Source of the DNA: Winogradskyella sp.
GTDB taxonomy: Bacteria; Bacteroidota; Bacteroidia; Flavobacteriales; Flavobacteriaceae
Assembly (NCBI GenBank): GCA_002722255.1
Contig: PBLD01000001.1
Location: 672,438-736,437 of the forward strand
Direction: 5' to 3'
Length of the DNA: 64,000 bases
Shown: positions 26,401-35,180 of the stretch, piece by piece
Numbering within the stretch: the stretch's first letter is position 1
How the letters are laid out: every line of letters starts with the position of its first letter
Made by a program: the position numbers and the translations under genes
Notes under the pieces: model-generated
What the model was told of the DNA's origin: nothing
The model's input: the letters and a program-made list of their open reading frames with translations, nothing else
The model's database searches: none

Positions 26401-29017
26401 CATAACGATTACCTTCAGGCGAACGCAGACCAACAAAACTTTCGTAAGGTGCATAAGGAACTGTAAATGCATCAAGTGAAAAATCGCCACCATTTTCAAA
26501 AGCACGGACCAGGAATTGTGCGTTTAACATTCCAGGTGCATTTTTCCCAATGTTTAATGTTGAGTTGACTTTTGCATTACCTTCAGCATCAAGATAGCCT
26601 TCAAACACATTAGTTTCTTCCGTACTGAAATTGCGTGTTGGGTCGTTGAATTCATAATTCTTATAACCATCAAAACTGGTGTATTTTGTTGTGAATTTCG
26701 CCTTAATTTCAGCTTTTAAATTTTTTGCAGGTGCACCGTGAAGCCAAGCCACATTCAAATCGCCTTGAAGTGGTTTGTTATTGGTTAACACCTTGTCTTC
26801 AAAATCTATTTTAATTTTTAAACGGTTCGGTTTTACCGTTTCAATTTTCAAACTTTTGGTAAAATTGGCACCACCAACCGAAACTTTAGCATTGTAATTT
26901 CCGGTTTTGTAATCTGCTGAAGTTGGTACTTTAAAATCGTAGAAATTATTGATGTTATCTACCGAAACTTTGCGATACACCAACTTGCCAACTGGGTCTG
27001 TGATTTCTAATTTTACAGGATGACGTTTTGGTAATTTGTTCGCTTTGTTATTTAGCATAAAGGTTAAAAACAAACTGTCGCCAGGTCGCCAAACACCACG
27101 TTCGCCATAAATGTAGCCTTTAAGGCCACGTTGCAATCTGCTTCCAGATACATCGAATTTACTCAACGAAAGTGAGTTACCATCAAACAATTTCACATAG
27201 CTCACGTTGTTGCCTTTTTCAGCAACCGCAAAAGCTGCACGTTTTTTGGTGTCAATTTCTACAATACCATCTTGATTGGTTATACCATCCGCTAAAGGCT
27301 GTTGTTGATAATTGTATAATGTGATTTTTGTGCCACGTTCTGGATTGGTGTCTAAAATATTAGTCACCGCAAAAAAGTAATTGTTATCGTTACCTTGCTT
27401 GGCAATAACACCAAGGTTAGATCCAATTAGATTGGCAGCAATACCTTTGTTGCCATAGTTGAAATACGATTCTGTACACGGATTATTTCTTTCGCGATAG
27501 TTGTAATTTCTGTTCTTATAGCTATAAGTAAGATTGTCCCAATAACGCTCTTCTCTTAAGTCTTGCTCTTCTTCGGAAAGGTCTTCGGAAGCGTAAACAT
27601 CATCCTCATAATAGTCGTCGTAATAATCATCATAGTAATCGTCTTCATCAACATCTGAAGTTTCAACATTTGACGAACAATCGTATAGTGAATAGTCTTT
27701 TTTGAAGTCGATTTCTACACGATAAATAGCACCTGCATCTGCTTGTAAATATTTAGATAGGTCGATACTGTAGGCTTTCCATTTTCCTGTGTTTTGAGAT
27801 GGATTTTGAATAAGTGTTATGGTCTCTTTGGCAATACGACGGCCTACATTTCTAATCGCGTAACTATTGTCGCTATTAAGGTTGTTGTCTTGTAAAAATT
27901 GAAGCACATTATCTTCAAAAAGTTTGATGATTCTCACATCCACTTTGCTCAAATTAACCGCTTCAAAATTGAATTTTAAGTCTTTTGAATTCGGAAGAAT
28001 AGAACCACTACTTACCAAACGCACCTGAGGTTTTAATTCTTCAAAGGTTAGGGTTTGGGTATACTGATTTTTGAGTCTGAAGCCATCTGTGTTTTTAATT
28101 CCTGTGAACACATCAACTTTAATGTTGCCAACCAATTTAGTGTCCGGATATACTTTAAGCACGTTGCCATCGACGATATATTTTGGATTTTTTACATTTT
28201 GAAGTGTTACCAAACCAGCAAAATTCTGTTGTTTTTGTAGTGGGTCTGAAAAGTTAATCGTTAGATGCTGCTCAGGATTTTGAATTACATTAGTTTCTAT
28301 AATGGTAAAGTTGTTTTTACCAGGAATGTTGAGGTAATTTTCCCCTTTGTTATCAGCGTTAATGGCTTTGCCATCCCAAGAGACAAGCACTTTGCTGTCT
28401 TCAATCTTGCGCTTAATGCTATCGATTTTAAATTCGAAATAACGAGAGGTATCATTGCTTTCTAGCCATACAATGTTGAGGTCTTTATTGTTTTGAGAAG
28501 CTTCGACCAACTTTTTAGCATCCTCTAATGCAATAACATCTGCCGATTGTAACGTTCCTAAAATATATTGCCATTCTTTACTGTACGATTGTAGATTGTT
28601 GGTAATAAGGTTGAAGCTTGGTCTTATGGTTTTAAACCGAAAAGTGTAATATTCAAAGTCTTTTGGGATGTTTTTGTAGATGTCAGCTAAGTTTACCGTT
28701 ACCGTATATTCGGTATCTGGCTCTAGGTTTTCGTCTGGTGTAAATAAAAGCGTATGCTTGTTTAATGCTTTTAAAGAACCTTGAACATAAGGATGTGTTT
28801 TTACGATTTTGGCATCAATACTTTGCTCTGTTTCCCAGTCACTAACTTCCTCAGCTAAATTAATTTTAATTGGGTCAGCGATAGATACACGACCAGAAGT
28901 TGTGTAGCTTATATAATCACGAAATTTGAAAATGTTATCGGTTTCGACAGGCTTCTTTTTACAAGAAAAAACGATTAGGATTAGAGCTAGGACGGCGAGG
29001 TGCTTTTTGATGCGCAT
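23429..29017 (-). CDS. Alpha-2-macroglobulin family lipoprotein with thioester motif
   Basis: The ATG at 29017 opens a lipoprotein signal peptide (MRIKKHLAVLALILIVFSC), giving 1862 residues; the longer frame from 29068 is rejected. Successive macroglobulin (MG) domains include GLKGYIYGERGVWRPGDSLF, the MG3-like motif. The thioester sequence C1415-V-E-Q1418 in YPYGCVEQTTSS (codons 24764-24775) is followed by the alpha/alpha-barrel (GGLGYWRGERTASDWGTSYAGHFM). Bacterial homologues trap attacking proteases in the periplasm and are linked to PBP1C, as here. An unusual run of Asp/Tyr (DDYYDDYYDDYYEDD, near 27600-27660) interrupts the N-terminal half. Confidence 0.95.
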   Translation of the reverse strand: MRIKKHLAVLALILIVFSCKKKPVETDNIFKFRDYISYTTSGRVSIADPIKINLAEEVSDWETEQSIDAKIVKTHPYVQGSLKALNKHTLLFTPDENLEPDTEYTVTVNLADIYKNIPKDFEYYTFRFKTIRPSFNLITNNLQSYSKEWQYILGTLQSADVIALEDAKKLVEASQNNKDLNIVWLESNDTSRYFEFKIDSIKRKIEDSKVLVSWDGKAINADNKGENYLNIPGKNNFTIIETNVIQNPEQHLTINFSDPLQKQQNFAGLVTLQNVKNPKYIVDGNVLKVYPDTKLVGNIKVDVFTGIKNTDGFRLKNQYTQTLTFEELKPQVRLVSSGSILPNSKDLKFNFEAVNLSKVDVRIIKLFEDNVLQFLQDNNLNSDNSYAIRNVGRRIAKETITLIQNPSQNTGKWKAYSIDLSKYLQADAGAIYRVEIDFKKDYSLYDCSSNVETSDVDEDDYYDDYYDDYYEDDVYASEDLSEEEQDLREERYWDNLTYSYKNRNYNYRERNNPCTESYFNYGNKGIAANLIGSNLGVIAKQGNDNNYFFAVTNILDTNPERGTKITLYNYQQQPLADGITNQDGIVEIDTKKRAAFAVAEKGNNVSYVKLFDGNSLSLSKFDVSGSRLQRGLKGYIYGERGVWRPGDSLFLTFMLNNKANKLPKRHPVKLEITDPVGKLVYRKVSVDNINNFYDFKVPTSADYKTGNYNAKVSVGGANFTKSLKIETVKPNRLKIKIDFEDKVLTNNKPLQGDLNVAWLHGAPAKNLKAEIKAKFTTKYTSFDGYKNYEFNDPTRNFSTEETNVFEGYLDAEGNAKVNSTLNIGKNAPGMLNAQFLVRAFENGGDFSLDAFTVPYAPYESFVGLRSPEGNRYGSFFTDENHTFDIATVDANGKPIQRKKLEVKIYKVQWRWWWNSSYDNLSSYVSSNYHRPMQQYEIDTDVSGKASFKINIPEKDRGRYLIRIVDPESGHATGRTAYFYKNWWSNSPSGDKDAAKMLVFSTDKDNYNVGETAKLTFPSGSEGRALISIENGTEVLKHQWVKTQPGETTVDIPVTPEMAPNVFINISLLQPHAITSNDLPIRLYGVIPMMVENPATKLEPQIKMPDVIRPEQSYEIKVSEKNNKPMTYTIAVVEEGLLDLTRFKTPNAWDSFYAREALGVKTWDVFDDVIGAYSGSIDQVFAIGGDGSAVKGKNKKANRFKPVVTYLGPFLLDEGKTQTHQLKMPNYIGAVRTMVVAGNNNKEAYGSAEKSVQVKKPLMVLATLPRKLSPGEKVTLPVTVFAMENKVKNVNLSLKLSEGITVKGQQTQSLQFDRPDEKMVYFELDVSKAKGINTIEVIASGNGEKSNYKVEIDVENPNPMTSRVIDKELAANGNQTIDFSTFGEPGTNYATVEFSTLPPMDFSKRMAYLIRYPYGCVEQTTSSVFPQLYLADIFDLTDKKKKEVQQNIENGIRRLGTFQNPDGGLGYWRGERTASDWGTSYAGHFMIEAEKKGFVLPLSFKSNWIAYQRQAARNWRPSYRHYHSDLTQAYRLYTLALAGSPDLASMNRLREFDEISNDAKWRLAAAYALAGQKEASQAIAKTANIDFQPINSDNYTYGSLHRNRAMALEAMLLTNDSKKVELAKSIAKSLSSDRWMSTQTTAYSLLAMGKLIVENGGKDLKLSYSINGKSETIDTKNGIAQHNIPVNDGDNQITINNSRDNVVYVRILNSGKLKLGEELPVQRGFSISTVYKDLQGNKIDVTKLQQGQDFVATVSISNLTSDYVNDVALTQIFPSGWDIVNTRFTDFGDTTVSQARYTDIRDDRVNFFFDMDRSGTRGTKTFTVMLNASYLGTYYLPGAQAEAMYDNDDYLVRNKGQWVTVEK

Positions 29018-29155
29018 AGTTGATGATGGTATTAAATAAAACTTCAGTAAAAAGAAGGGTAGGTGCATTCTTGTTAAATAATTACGCCAGTTTTTTAATG
29101 TTTAGATTTTGGGTATTTGTTAAAATGTTCTTAAAGTTATAAAATGGCACTCCGA

Positions 29156-29219
29156 GTCATTTCAATTTATCGAAATGGTATCAAGAAGTAATTGCAGGTA
29201 TAATTTCACTCGAACTGAC
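29156..29219. repeat. Type C repeat element, second copy
   Basis: It begins GTCATTTCAATTTATCGAAAT and ends TTCACTCGAACTGAC. The right end is identical over 14 bases (CACTCGAACTGACG) to that of 23269-23394; the interior is shorter and diverged. It lies just past the isoaspartyl peptidase stop. Confidence 0.65.
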
Positions 29220-29224
29220 GTAAA

Positions 29225-30307
29225 TTAATTTTCATATATCCCAATCGTTAATTCTCCTTTGTCATTCATTGTGGCTCTGTACATACCAGCCGTGTTGAAA
29301 TCGGCCACCATATTTCCGTTTTTATCCACAGCTACAATACCTCCATCGCCACCAAGTGTTTTTACTTTATCGAGAACGATTTTGGCAGCGTCTTTAAGGC
29401 TTAAGCCTTTGTATTCCATCAACGCTGAAATATCGTGAGCTACTTGTGCTCTAATAAAATATTCGCCCCAACCTGTGCTCGATACAGCACAGGTTGCGTT
29501 ATTGGCATACGTACCCGAACCAATAATTGGTGCGTCGCCAATTCTACCATAGCGTTTGTTGGTCATTCCACCAGTTGAAGTGCCAGCAGCAAGGTTTCCG
29601 TTTTTGTCGAGTGCTGCACAACCAACAGTTCCAAATTTTGAATCTTTAATGTCAGCATCATAGAAATCGAGATAAGCAGATTCTGTATCTATTTTATTAG
29701 TTTTTTGCGCTTCACGCTCTTTAACTCGTTTTAGGGATTCTAATCGGTTTTCGGTGTGAAAATAAGATGGATCAACGAGCGTTAGGCCTTGTTCTTTTGC
29801 AAAGATTTCTGCACCTTTTCCTGATAGCATTACGTGTTTTGACCTTTCCATTACAGCTCTTGCTAAATTAATTGGGTTTCTAACTGTAGTAGTGCCTGCA
29901 GATGCACCAGCGTTTAAGGTTTTTCCATCCATTATAGAAGCATCGAGTTCGTTGGTTTCGGCATTGGTAAAGACAGCACCTTTTCCAGCATTAAAGAATG
30001 GTGAATCTTCTAACACGTTAATGGTTTTTTCAACAGCATCTAGGCTGCTTCCACCATCTTTTAGAATATTATAGCCAACTCTTATGGCTTCTTCGAGTTT
30101 TGCTTTGTAAGCAGCTTCTTTTTCAGGAGTCATATTCTTTTTAAGAATTGTGCCTGCACCACCATGAATAATAATGGCAAATTCTGCAGTTTCAACTTTT
30201 GAAGTGGATGTCGTCGTTTCAGATTCATTTTTAATATCAGAGCTACTCTCGTTTTTACAGGATAAATAAAGTGAAAACACGAGAAGGCAAACGAGAAGTT
30301 TTTTCAT
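29225..30307 (-). CDS. Isoaspartyl peptidase / L-asparaginase (Ntn hydrolase), lipoprotein
   Basis: From the ATG at 30307 the protein has 360 residues and a lipoprotein signal peptide (MKKLLVCLLVFSLYLSC). It matches plant-type asparaginases: IIHGGAGTI near the start, AGKGAVFTNAETNELDASIMDG, and the autocleavage site SKFGTVGCAALD, where the Thr becomes the catalytic N-terminal nucleophile. GTSTGGMTNKRYGRIGDAPIIGSG follows. The enzyme removes isoaspartyl residues from dipeptides or hydrolyses asparagine, here outside the cytoplasm. It is divergent from the ALDH7 gene. Confidence 0.93.
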   Translation of the reverse strand: MKKLLVCLLVFSLYLSCKNESSSDIKNESETTTSTSKVETAEFAIIIHGGAGTILKKNMTPEKEAAYKAKLEEAIRVGYNILKDGGSSLDAVEKTINVLEDSPFFNAGKGAVFTNAETNELDASIMDGKTLNAGASAGTTTVRNPINLARAVMERSKHVMLSGKGAEIFAKEQGLTLVDPSYFHTENRLESLKRVKEREAQKTNKIDTESAYLDFYDADIKDSKFGTVGCAALDKNGNLAAGTSTGGMTNKRYGRIGDAPIIGSGTYANNATCAVSSTGWGEYFIRAQVAHDISALMEYKGLSLKDAAKIVLDKVKTLGGDGGIVAVDKNGNMVADFNTAGMYRATMNDKGELTIGIYEN

Positions 30308-30429
30308 AATAATAGCTGATTTTGTAAGTGCTTTAAAGTTACGTTTTAAAGTCGCAGACTTCAAGCTAAACTGATAAATTATTAGTAACTTCGTGGCAAA
30401 TTTTAATAATTCATAAAAAAAAGACGTAT

Positions 30430-31983
30430 ATGGAAGCAATTGCTACCGATTTCGGAATAAAAGAAGCTTTAAAACAATTAGGTGTTAAAGATGTTAACGA
30501 AGGAACTTCTACAGGCTCAAATAGCTTTGGAAGTGGTGAGTTAATTTCATCTTATTCTCCAACAGATGGACAATTAATTGGTAAAGTTTCTACAACAACC
30601 AGAGAAGACTACGATAAAGTTATAAAGACAGCTCAAGACGCCTTTTTACAGTTTAGAGCAATGCCTGCACCGCAAAGAGGTGAAATAGTAAGACAGTTTG
30701 GTAACCGTTTAAGAGAACTAAAAGAGCCATTAGGTAAGTTAGTATCTTACGAAATGGGTAAATCTTTACAAGAAGGTTACGGAGAAGTACAAGAAATGAT
30801 AGACATCTGTGATTTTGCAGTAGGTTTATCTAGACAGTTAAACGGACAAACTATTCCTTCTGAAAGACCAGGACACGTTATGAGAGAGCAATGGCACTCT
30901 TTAGGTATTGTTGGGATTATTTCAGCATTTAACTTCCCAGTTGCTGTTTGGTCTTGGAATACTGCTTTAGCATGGGTTTGTGGTGATGTTTGTGTTTGGA
31001 AGGCTTCAGAAAAAGCACCACTTTGTGCTGTAGCTTGTCAAAATATTATTGCTGAGGTATTAAAAGAAAATAACTTACCAGAAGGTATTTCTTGTATCAT
31101 AAATGGCGATTACAAAGTAGGAGAGTTTATGACAACAGATCATAGAATTCCGTTAATCTCTGCAACAGGATCTACACGTATGGGACGTATTGTTGGTGCT
31201 ACTGTTGCCGAACGTTTTGGTAAATCTCTATTAGAATTAGGAGGAAACAACGCTATAATTATTACACCAACTGCAGATTTAAAAGTTGTTGTACCAGGCG
31301 CAGTATTTGGTGCTGTTGGTACTTGTGGACAACGTTGTACAAGTACGCGTCGTTTAATTATTCACGAATCTGTTTATGATAAAGTAAAAGATGCCATTGT
31401 TGGTGCATACAAGCAATTAACTATTGGTAATCCATTAGATGAGAAAAACCACATTGGACCATTAATTGATAAAGACTCAGTAAACACGTATTTGTCTGCA
31501 ATAGAAAAAGCAAAAGCTGAAGGTGGAAATGTACTTGTTGAAGGTGGTGTTTTAGAAGGTGAAGGTTACGAGTCTGGTTGCTACGTAAAACCAGCAATTA
31601 TTGAAGCAGAAAACGACTTCGATATTGTACAAACTGAAACTTTTGCACCAATTTTATATTTAATGAAATACTCTGGCGAAGTAGAAAATGCAATAGATAT
31701 GCAAAATGGAGTTGCGCAAGGATTATCATCTGCAATCATGACTAATGAAATGAAAGAAGCAGAAAAATTCCTATCCTTTGCAGGAAGCGATTGTGGTATT
31801 GCTAACGTCAACATTGGTACTTCTGGTGCTGAGATTGGTGGTGCTTTTGGTGGAGAAAAAGAAACAGGTGGCGGACGTGAGTCTGGATCTGATGCTTGGA
31901 AAGTGTACATGCGTAGACAAACCAATACTGTAAACTACTCAGATCAGTTGCCTTTAGCACAAGGTATTAAGTTTGATTTGTAG
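30430..31983 (+). CDS. ALDH7-type aldehyde dehydrogenase (aminoadipate semialdehyde dehydrogenase-like)
   Basis: The 517-residue cytoplasmic enzyme has the aldehyde dehydrogenase signatures SLLELGGNNAIIITPTADL (catalytic Glu) and GAVGTCGQRCTSTRRL (catalytic Cys in QRC). The NGQTIPSERPGHVMREQWHSLGIVGIISAFNFPVAVW segment is typical of the ALDH7/antiquitin subfamily, which oxidises alpha-aminoadipic semialdehyde (in equilibrium with piperideine-6-carboxylate) in lysine degradation with NAD+. Length fits. No other lysine-catabolism gene is adjacent, so the substrate rests on family similarity. A terminator follows directly. Confidence 0.92.
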   Translation: MEAIATDFGIKEALKQLGVKDVNEGTSTGSNSFGSGELISSYSPTDGQLIGKVSTTTREDYDKVIKTAQDAFLQFRAMPAPQRGEIVRQFGNRLRELKEPLGKLVSYEMGKSLQEGYGEVQEMIDICDFAVGLSRQLNGQTIPSERPGHVMREQWHSLGIVGIISAFNFPVAVWSWNTALAWVCGDVCVWKASEKAPLCAVACQNIIAEVLKENNLPEGISCIINGDYKVGEFMTTDHRIPLISATGSTRMGRIVGATVAERFGKSLLELGGNNAIIITPTADLKVVVPGAVFGAVGTCGQRCTSTRRLIIHESVYDKVKDAIVGAYKQLTIGNPLDEKNHIGPLIDKDSVNTYLSAIEKAKAEGGNVLVEGGVLEGEGYESGCYVKPAIIEAENDFDIVQTETFAPILYLMKYSGEVENAIDMQNGVAQGLSSAIMTNEMKEAEKFLSFAGSDCGIANVNIGTSGAEIGGAFGGEKETGGGRESGSDAWKVYMRRQTNTVNYSDQLPLAQGIKFDL

Positions 31984-32005
31984 AGGTTAAATAACTAAAT
32001 ATTTT

Positions 32006-32036
32006 AAAAGCCATATCATATGATATGGCTTTTTTC
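32006..32036 (+). terminator. Terminator of the ALDH7 gene
   Basis: AAAGCCATATCA and TGATATGGCTTT form a perfect palindromic stem followed by a T run. Confidence 0.85.
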
Positions 32037-32206
32037 TTTTGTGACTTTTTGACTGGTAATGGTTCAGATAAGTAAAGAAGACATTATTTTTTATGAATAT
32101 TTTGTAACTTCAAACACAACAGACATTTAAGTTCGTTCGTTATTTTTAAAAAGACTGCATCTTAGATCTGTATTAAACATTTTCATTATTTTCTAGTCTA
32201 ACGGAT

Positions 32207-33577
32207 ATGACTTATAAAGAAGTTCAACATTTATATTGGAGAGCGGGATTTGGCTTAAAGCCTAAAGAATTGCAATACTTGGCATCATTTAGTAAAGAAG
32301 CATTGGTAAACGATTTATTTCAAAAGTCTAAGGATATTGTTCCTTTACAAAAGGATTTATCTTATTTAAAAGCATTTCCTCAAGAACGCCTAAAAAATGA
32401 AGCGCAGTTTCGTCAAGAACTTGCACGACGTAATAGGCAAGAAACAAAAATTCTAAATACTATTTGGTTTAAACGATTAGAAAAAACACCTAGGGTATTG
32501 CGTGAGCGTATGACCTTATTTTGGGCAAACCATTTTGTTTGTAGAGATATGGCCACAAACTATATTTTAAAATATAATACAACACTTAGAACACATGCAT
32601 TAGGAAATTTTAGAGACTTTGTAAAGGCTATTTCTAAAGAGGCTTCTATGATTAAGTACTTAAACTTAAGTCAGAATAGAAAAAATAGTCCAAACGAGAA
32701 TTTTGCGAGAGAACTTTTAGAGTTATTTACCTTAGGAGAAGGCAACTATTTAGAAAAGGATATAAAAGAATGCGCAAGAGCCTTTACGGGTTACCATTTT
32801 AAATTTAATGGGGATTTTAGGCTTATTAAAAATAGACATGATAATGGGATTAAGCAATTTTTTGGTAAAGAAGGTAATTTTGATGGTGATGATATCATAG
32901 ATATAATTTTAGAGCAAAAACAATGTGCGCAATATATCTGTGAAAAAATTTATTCATACTTCGTTAATTCTAATATAAATAAAGAACATGTTGCTGAGAT
33001 GGTTCATGTTTTTTATGGAGAATATAATATTGAAAAGCTAATGCGTTATGTGTTTAATTCAGATTGGTTTTACAACAAAGAAAACATAGGAACCAAGATA
33101 AAATCTCCAATTGATCTAATAGTAGGTATTCAGAGAATGATTCCTGTATATTTCACCAAAAACGAAGAGTTATTTAGACTTCAAACTCTATTGGACCAAT
33201 TTTTACTTAACCCACCAAATGTTGCAGGATGGAAAGGAGGAAAATCATGGATAACGACAAATAGCTTAATGTTGAGAATAAAGTTACCTTCTATGATTCT
33301 AGAAAAGGAAAGCTATAGTTATCAATACAGAGGCAATCGTAAAAATCTAAGAATTGTGTCTGTTAAAAACAAGTACCAAGAAAAACTTACGGTATATGTA
33401 GATTGGAAAGCCTATAAGAAAAGCGTTAAAAAGGTTTCACTAGATATGTTAAAAGACACTTTAATTCTATGTGAAGTAAACAGAGGAACAGCAAACTATA
33501 TTAAAAGATTTGGGAGACGACCTAGTCGGAAAAATTTGGTAAACTTAATGTCGTTGCCAGAATATCAAATGTGCTAG
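32207..33577 (+). CDS. DUF1800 domain protein
   Basis: The 456-residue protein matches DUF1800: an N-terminal LYWRAGFGLKPKEL, RERMTLFWANHFVCRD, NENFARELLELFTLGEGNYLEKDIKECARAFTGYHF and HDNGIKQFFGKEG. The NPPNVAGWKGGKSWI block near the C-terminus is also typical. No signal peptide is evident. Genes for DUF1800 and DUF1501 proteins are found side by side in many bacteria; the function of the pair is unknown. The next gene starts 20 bases downstream. Confidence 0.9.
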   Translation: MTYKEVQHLYWRAGFGLKPKELQYLASFSKEALVNDLFQKSKDIVPLQKDLSYLKAFPQERLKNEAQFRQELARRNRQETKILNTIWFKRLEKTPRVLRERMTLFWANHFVCRDMATNYILKYNTTLRTHALGNFRDFVKAISKEASMIKYLNLSQNRKNSPNENFARELLELFTLGEGNYLEKDIKECARAFTGYHFKFNGDFRLIKNRHDNGIKQFFGKEGNFDGDDIIDIILEQKQCAQYICEKIYSYFVNSNINKEHVAEMVHVFYGEYNIEKLMRYVFNSDWFYNKENIGTKIKSPIDLIVGIQRMIPVYFTKNEELFRLQTLLDQFLLNPPNVAGWKGGKSWITTNSLMLRIKLPSMILEKESYSYQYRGNRKNLRIVSVKNKYQEKLTVYVDWKAYKKSVKKVSLDMLKDTLILCEVNRGTANYIKRFGRRPSRKNLVNLMSLPEYQMC

Positions 33578-33597
33578 GCAATAAAAAGTTGGGAAAC

Positions 33598-34791
33598 ATG
33601 AAAAGAAGAAGTTTTATAAAAAACACAAGCCTTGCAACTGGTATGGCATTAGTGCCAAACTTTTTAAAAGCATTTGATGATTTGGTGCCAAACTTAAACA
33701 CGCATCGTAATCTGGTGGTTATTCATCTAAAAGGAGGAAACGATGGTTTGAATACAATTATCCCTGTAAATAATGACATCTATTACAATGCCAGACCAAA
33801 AATTGCAATAAAGCAGAAGGATACAATACGGTTAAATGATGAATTAGGCTTTAATAAAAATCTATTGCCTTTAAAGAAGTTATATGATCAAGGTTATCTT
33901 AGTATTATAAATAATGTTGGATATCCTAATCCAAGCCGTTCTCATTTCGTGTCCTCAGATATTTGGCAAACAGCTAGTGATCACAGCAATATTTTAGATT
34001 CTGGTTGGATAGGGCGTTATTTGGATAAATATGGAAAAAAACCATACAATGCTATTCAAATTGACGATGATTTAGATTTGGCTTTAAGAGGCGAAAGAAG
34101 AAACGGAATAGCAACAAGAAATGCTAAGCAACTCTACAGATCTCTTCAAGAATCTGATTTTAATACTATTTTATCTTACCATGACCCTAGTCATCACCAT
34201 GAACACAATCTAGGATATTTATACCAGACAATGATTGATGCAAAGTCTTCTGCAAAGTATTTGTATGAAACGGCTTTAGATTCTAATTTATCGGATAGCT
34301 ATCCAAAAACATCATCGTTGTCTAATCAATTAAAAGTAGTTGGTCAGTTTATTAAATCTGGTTTAGACACAAACATTTATTATACCTCTTTAGATGGTTT
34401 TGATACTCATGCCAATCAAATAGGAAGACAAAACAAACTATTAAAAAACTATGCCGAAGCTGTTGGAGCTTTTGTAAAAGATTTACGAAAGAATAATAAA
34501 TTTAGAAATACTTTAATTCTAACTTTTTCAGAATTTGGAAGACGTGTAAAACAAAACTATAGTAACGGAACAGACCATGGCGCAGCAAACAATGTATTTG
34601 TTATTGGAGAAAATTTAAATAAATCTGGTTTGTACAATAGTTTGGCGAGTTTAAATGATCTAGATAATAATGGGGATTTAAAATATGAAATTGATTTTAG
34701 AACCGTTTACGCTACAGTTCTAAGTAAATGGCTAAACGCTGATGACAGAATAGTATTAAATCAGGATTTTGAAAAACTCAATTTCATCTAG
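33598..34791 (+). CDS. DUF1501 domain protein, probably Tat-exported
   Basis: The ATG at 33598 gives 397 residues beginning MKRRSFIKNTSLATGMALVP, a twin-arginine-type signal; the longer frame from 33571 overlaps the upstream gene. DUF1501 features include VVIHLKGGNDGLNTIIPVNNDIYY, SRSHFVSSDIWQTAS, TSLDGFDTHANQ, LTFSEFGRRVKQNYSNGTDHGAANN. The fold is related to sulfatases/alkaline phosphatases, but the activity is not known. It is probably co-transcribed with the DUF1800 gene and folded before export. Confidence 0.9.
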   Translation: MKRRSFIKNTSLATGMALVPNFLKAFDDLVPNLNTHRNLVVIHLKGGNDGLNTIIPVNNDIYYNARPKIAIKQKDTIRLNDELGFNKNLLPLKKLYDQGYLSIINNVGYPNPSRSHFVSSDIWQTASDHSNILDSGWIGRYLDKYGKKPYNAIQIDDDLDLALRGERRNGIATRNAKQLYRSLQESDFNTILSYHDPSHHHEHNLGYLYQTMIDAKSSAKYLYETALDSNLSDSYPKTSSLSNQLKVVGQFIKSGLDTNIYYTSLDGFDTHANQIGRQNKLLKNYAEAVGAFVKDLRKNNKFRNTLILTFSEFGRRVKQNYSNGTDHGAANNVFVIGENLNKSGLYNSLASLNDLDNNGDLKYEIDFRTVYATVLSKWLNADDRIVLNQDFEKLNFI

Positions 34792-35180
34792 AATCTAAAA
34801 TTCAGATTATTTTCTTAGACGCAGTTAATCGAGAAGGACCTTGTTTCATTAAAGTAGCGTTAAATAAATGTCAACCCTTTATCTCCAATCCATTTAGTTA
34901 GTAAAATTAAAGACAATTGCTTTGTCATTACCTAGGTTTTAGAATTTTAGTTAAGATCTAACTAAAACAAAAAACCTTGTCTCAGGTTTAACTTAAAAAA
35001 GCTTACTGAAACAAGGTTATATAATTGATTAATAGCAATTCAAAGATGCGTATTAAATACTGTCATTTTTTAATTTTTTGATGAATGGTAGAAAAAAATG
35101 TATAATCTGCATTTACTTTTATAAGGATTCGACCAGATGCAAAAAATAAGGGTAAAATATTCTAAAAAATTCGACTAAGA
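34792..35180. other. Gene-free region with two strong inverted repeats
   Basis: This 389-bp gap lies between two convergent genes and has no credible reading frame. It holds a 9-bp-arm palindrome (TTTTAGTTA / TAACTAAAA, 34945-34967) and, directly after it, the terminator-like hairpin at 34969-35018. The word ACCTTGTTTCA occurs at 34838-34848 and in inverted form at 35007-35017. The remainder shows nothing recognisable. Confidence 0.6.
34969..35018 (-). terminator. Terminator-like hairpin for the AlbA-domain gene
   Basis: AACCTTGTCTCAG (34973-34985) pairs with CTGAAACAAGGTT (35006-35018) with one mismatch, around a 20-base loop. On the minus strand the stem is followed by a T run, 163 bases past the stop codon. 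Confidence 0.6.
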
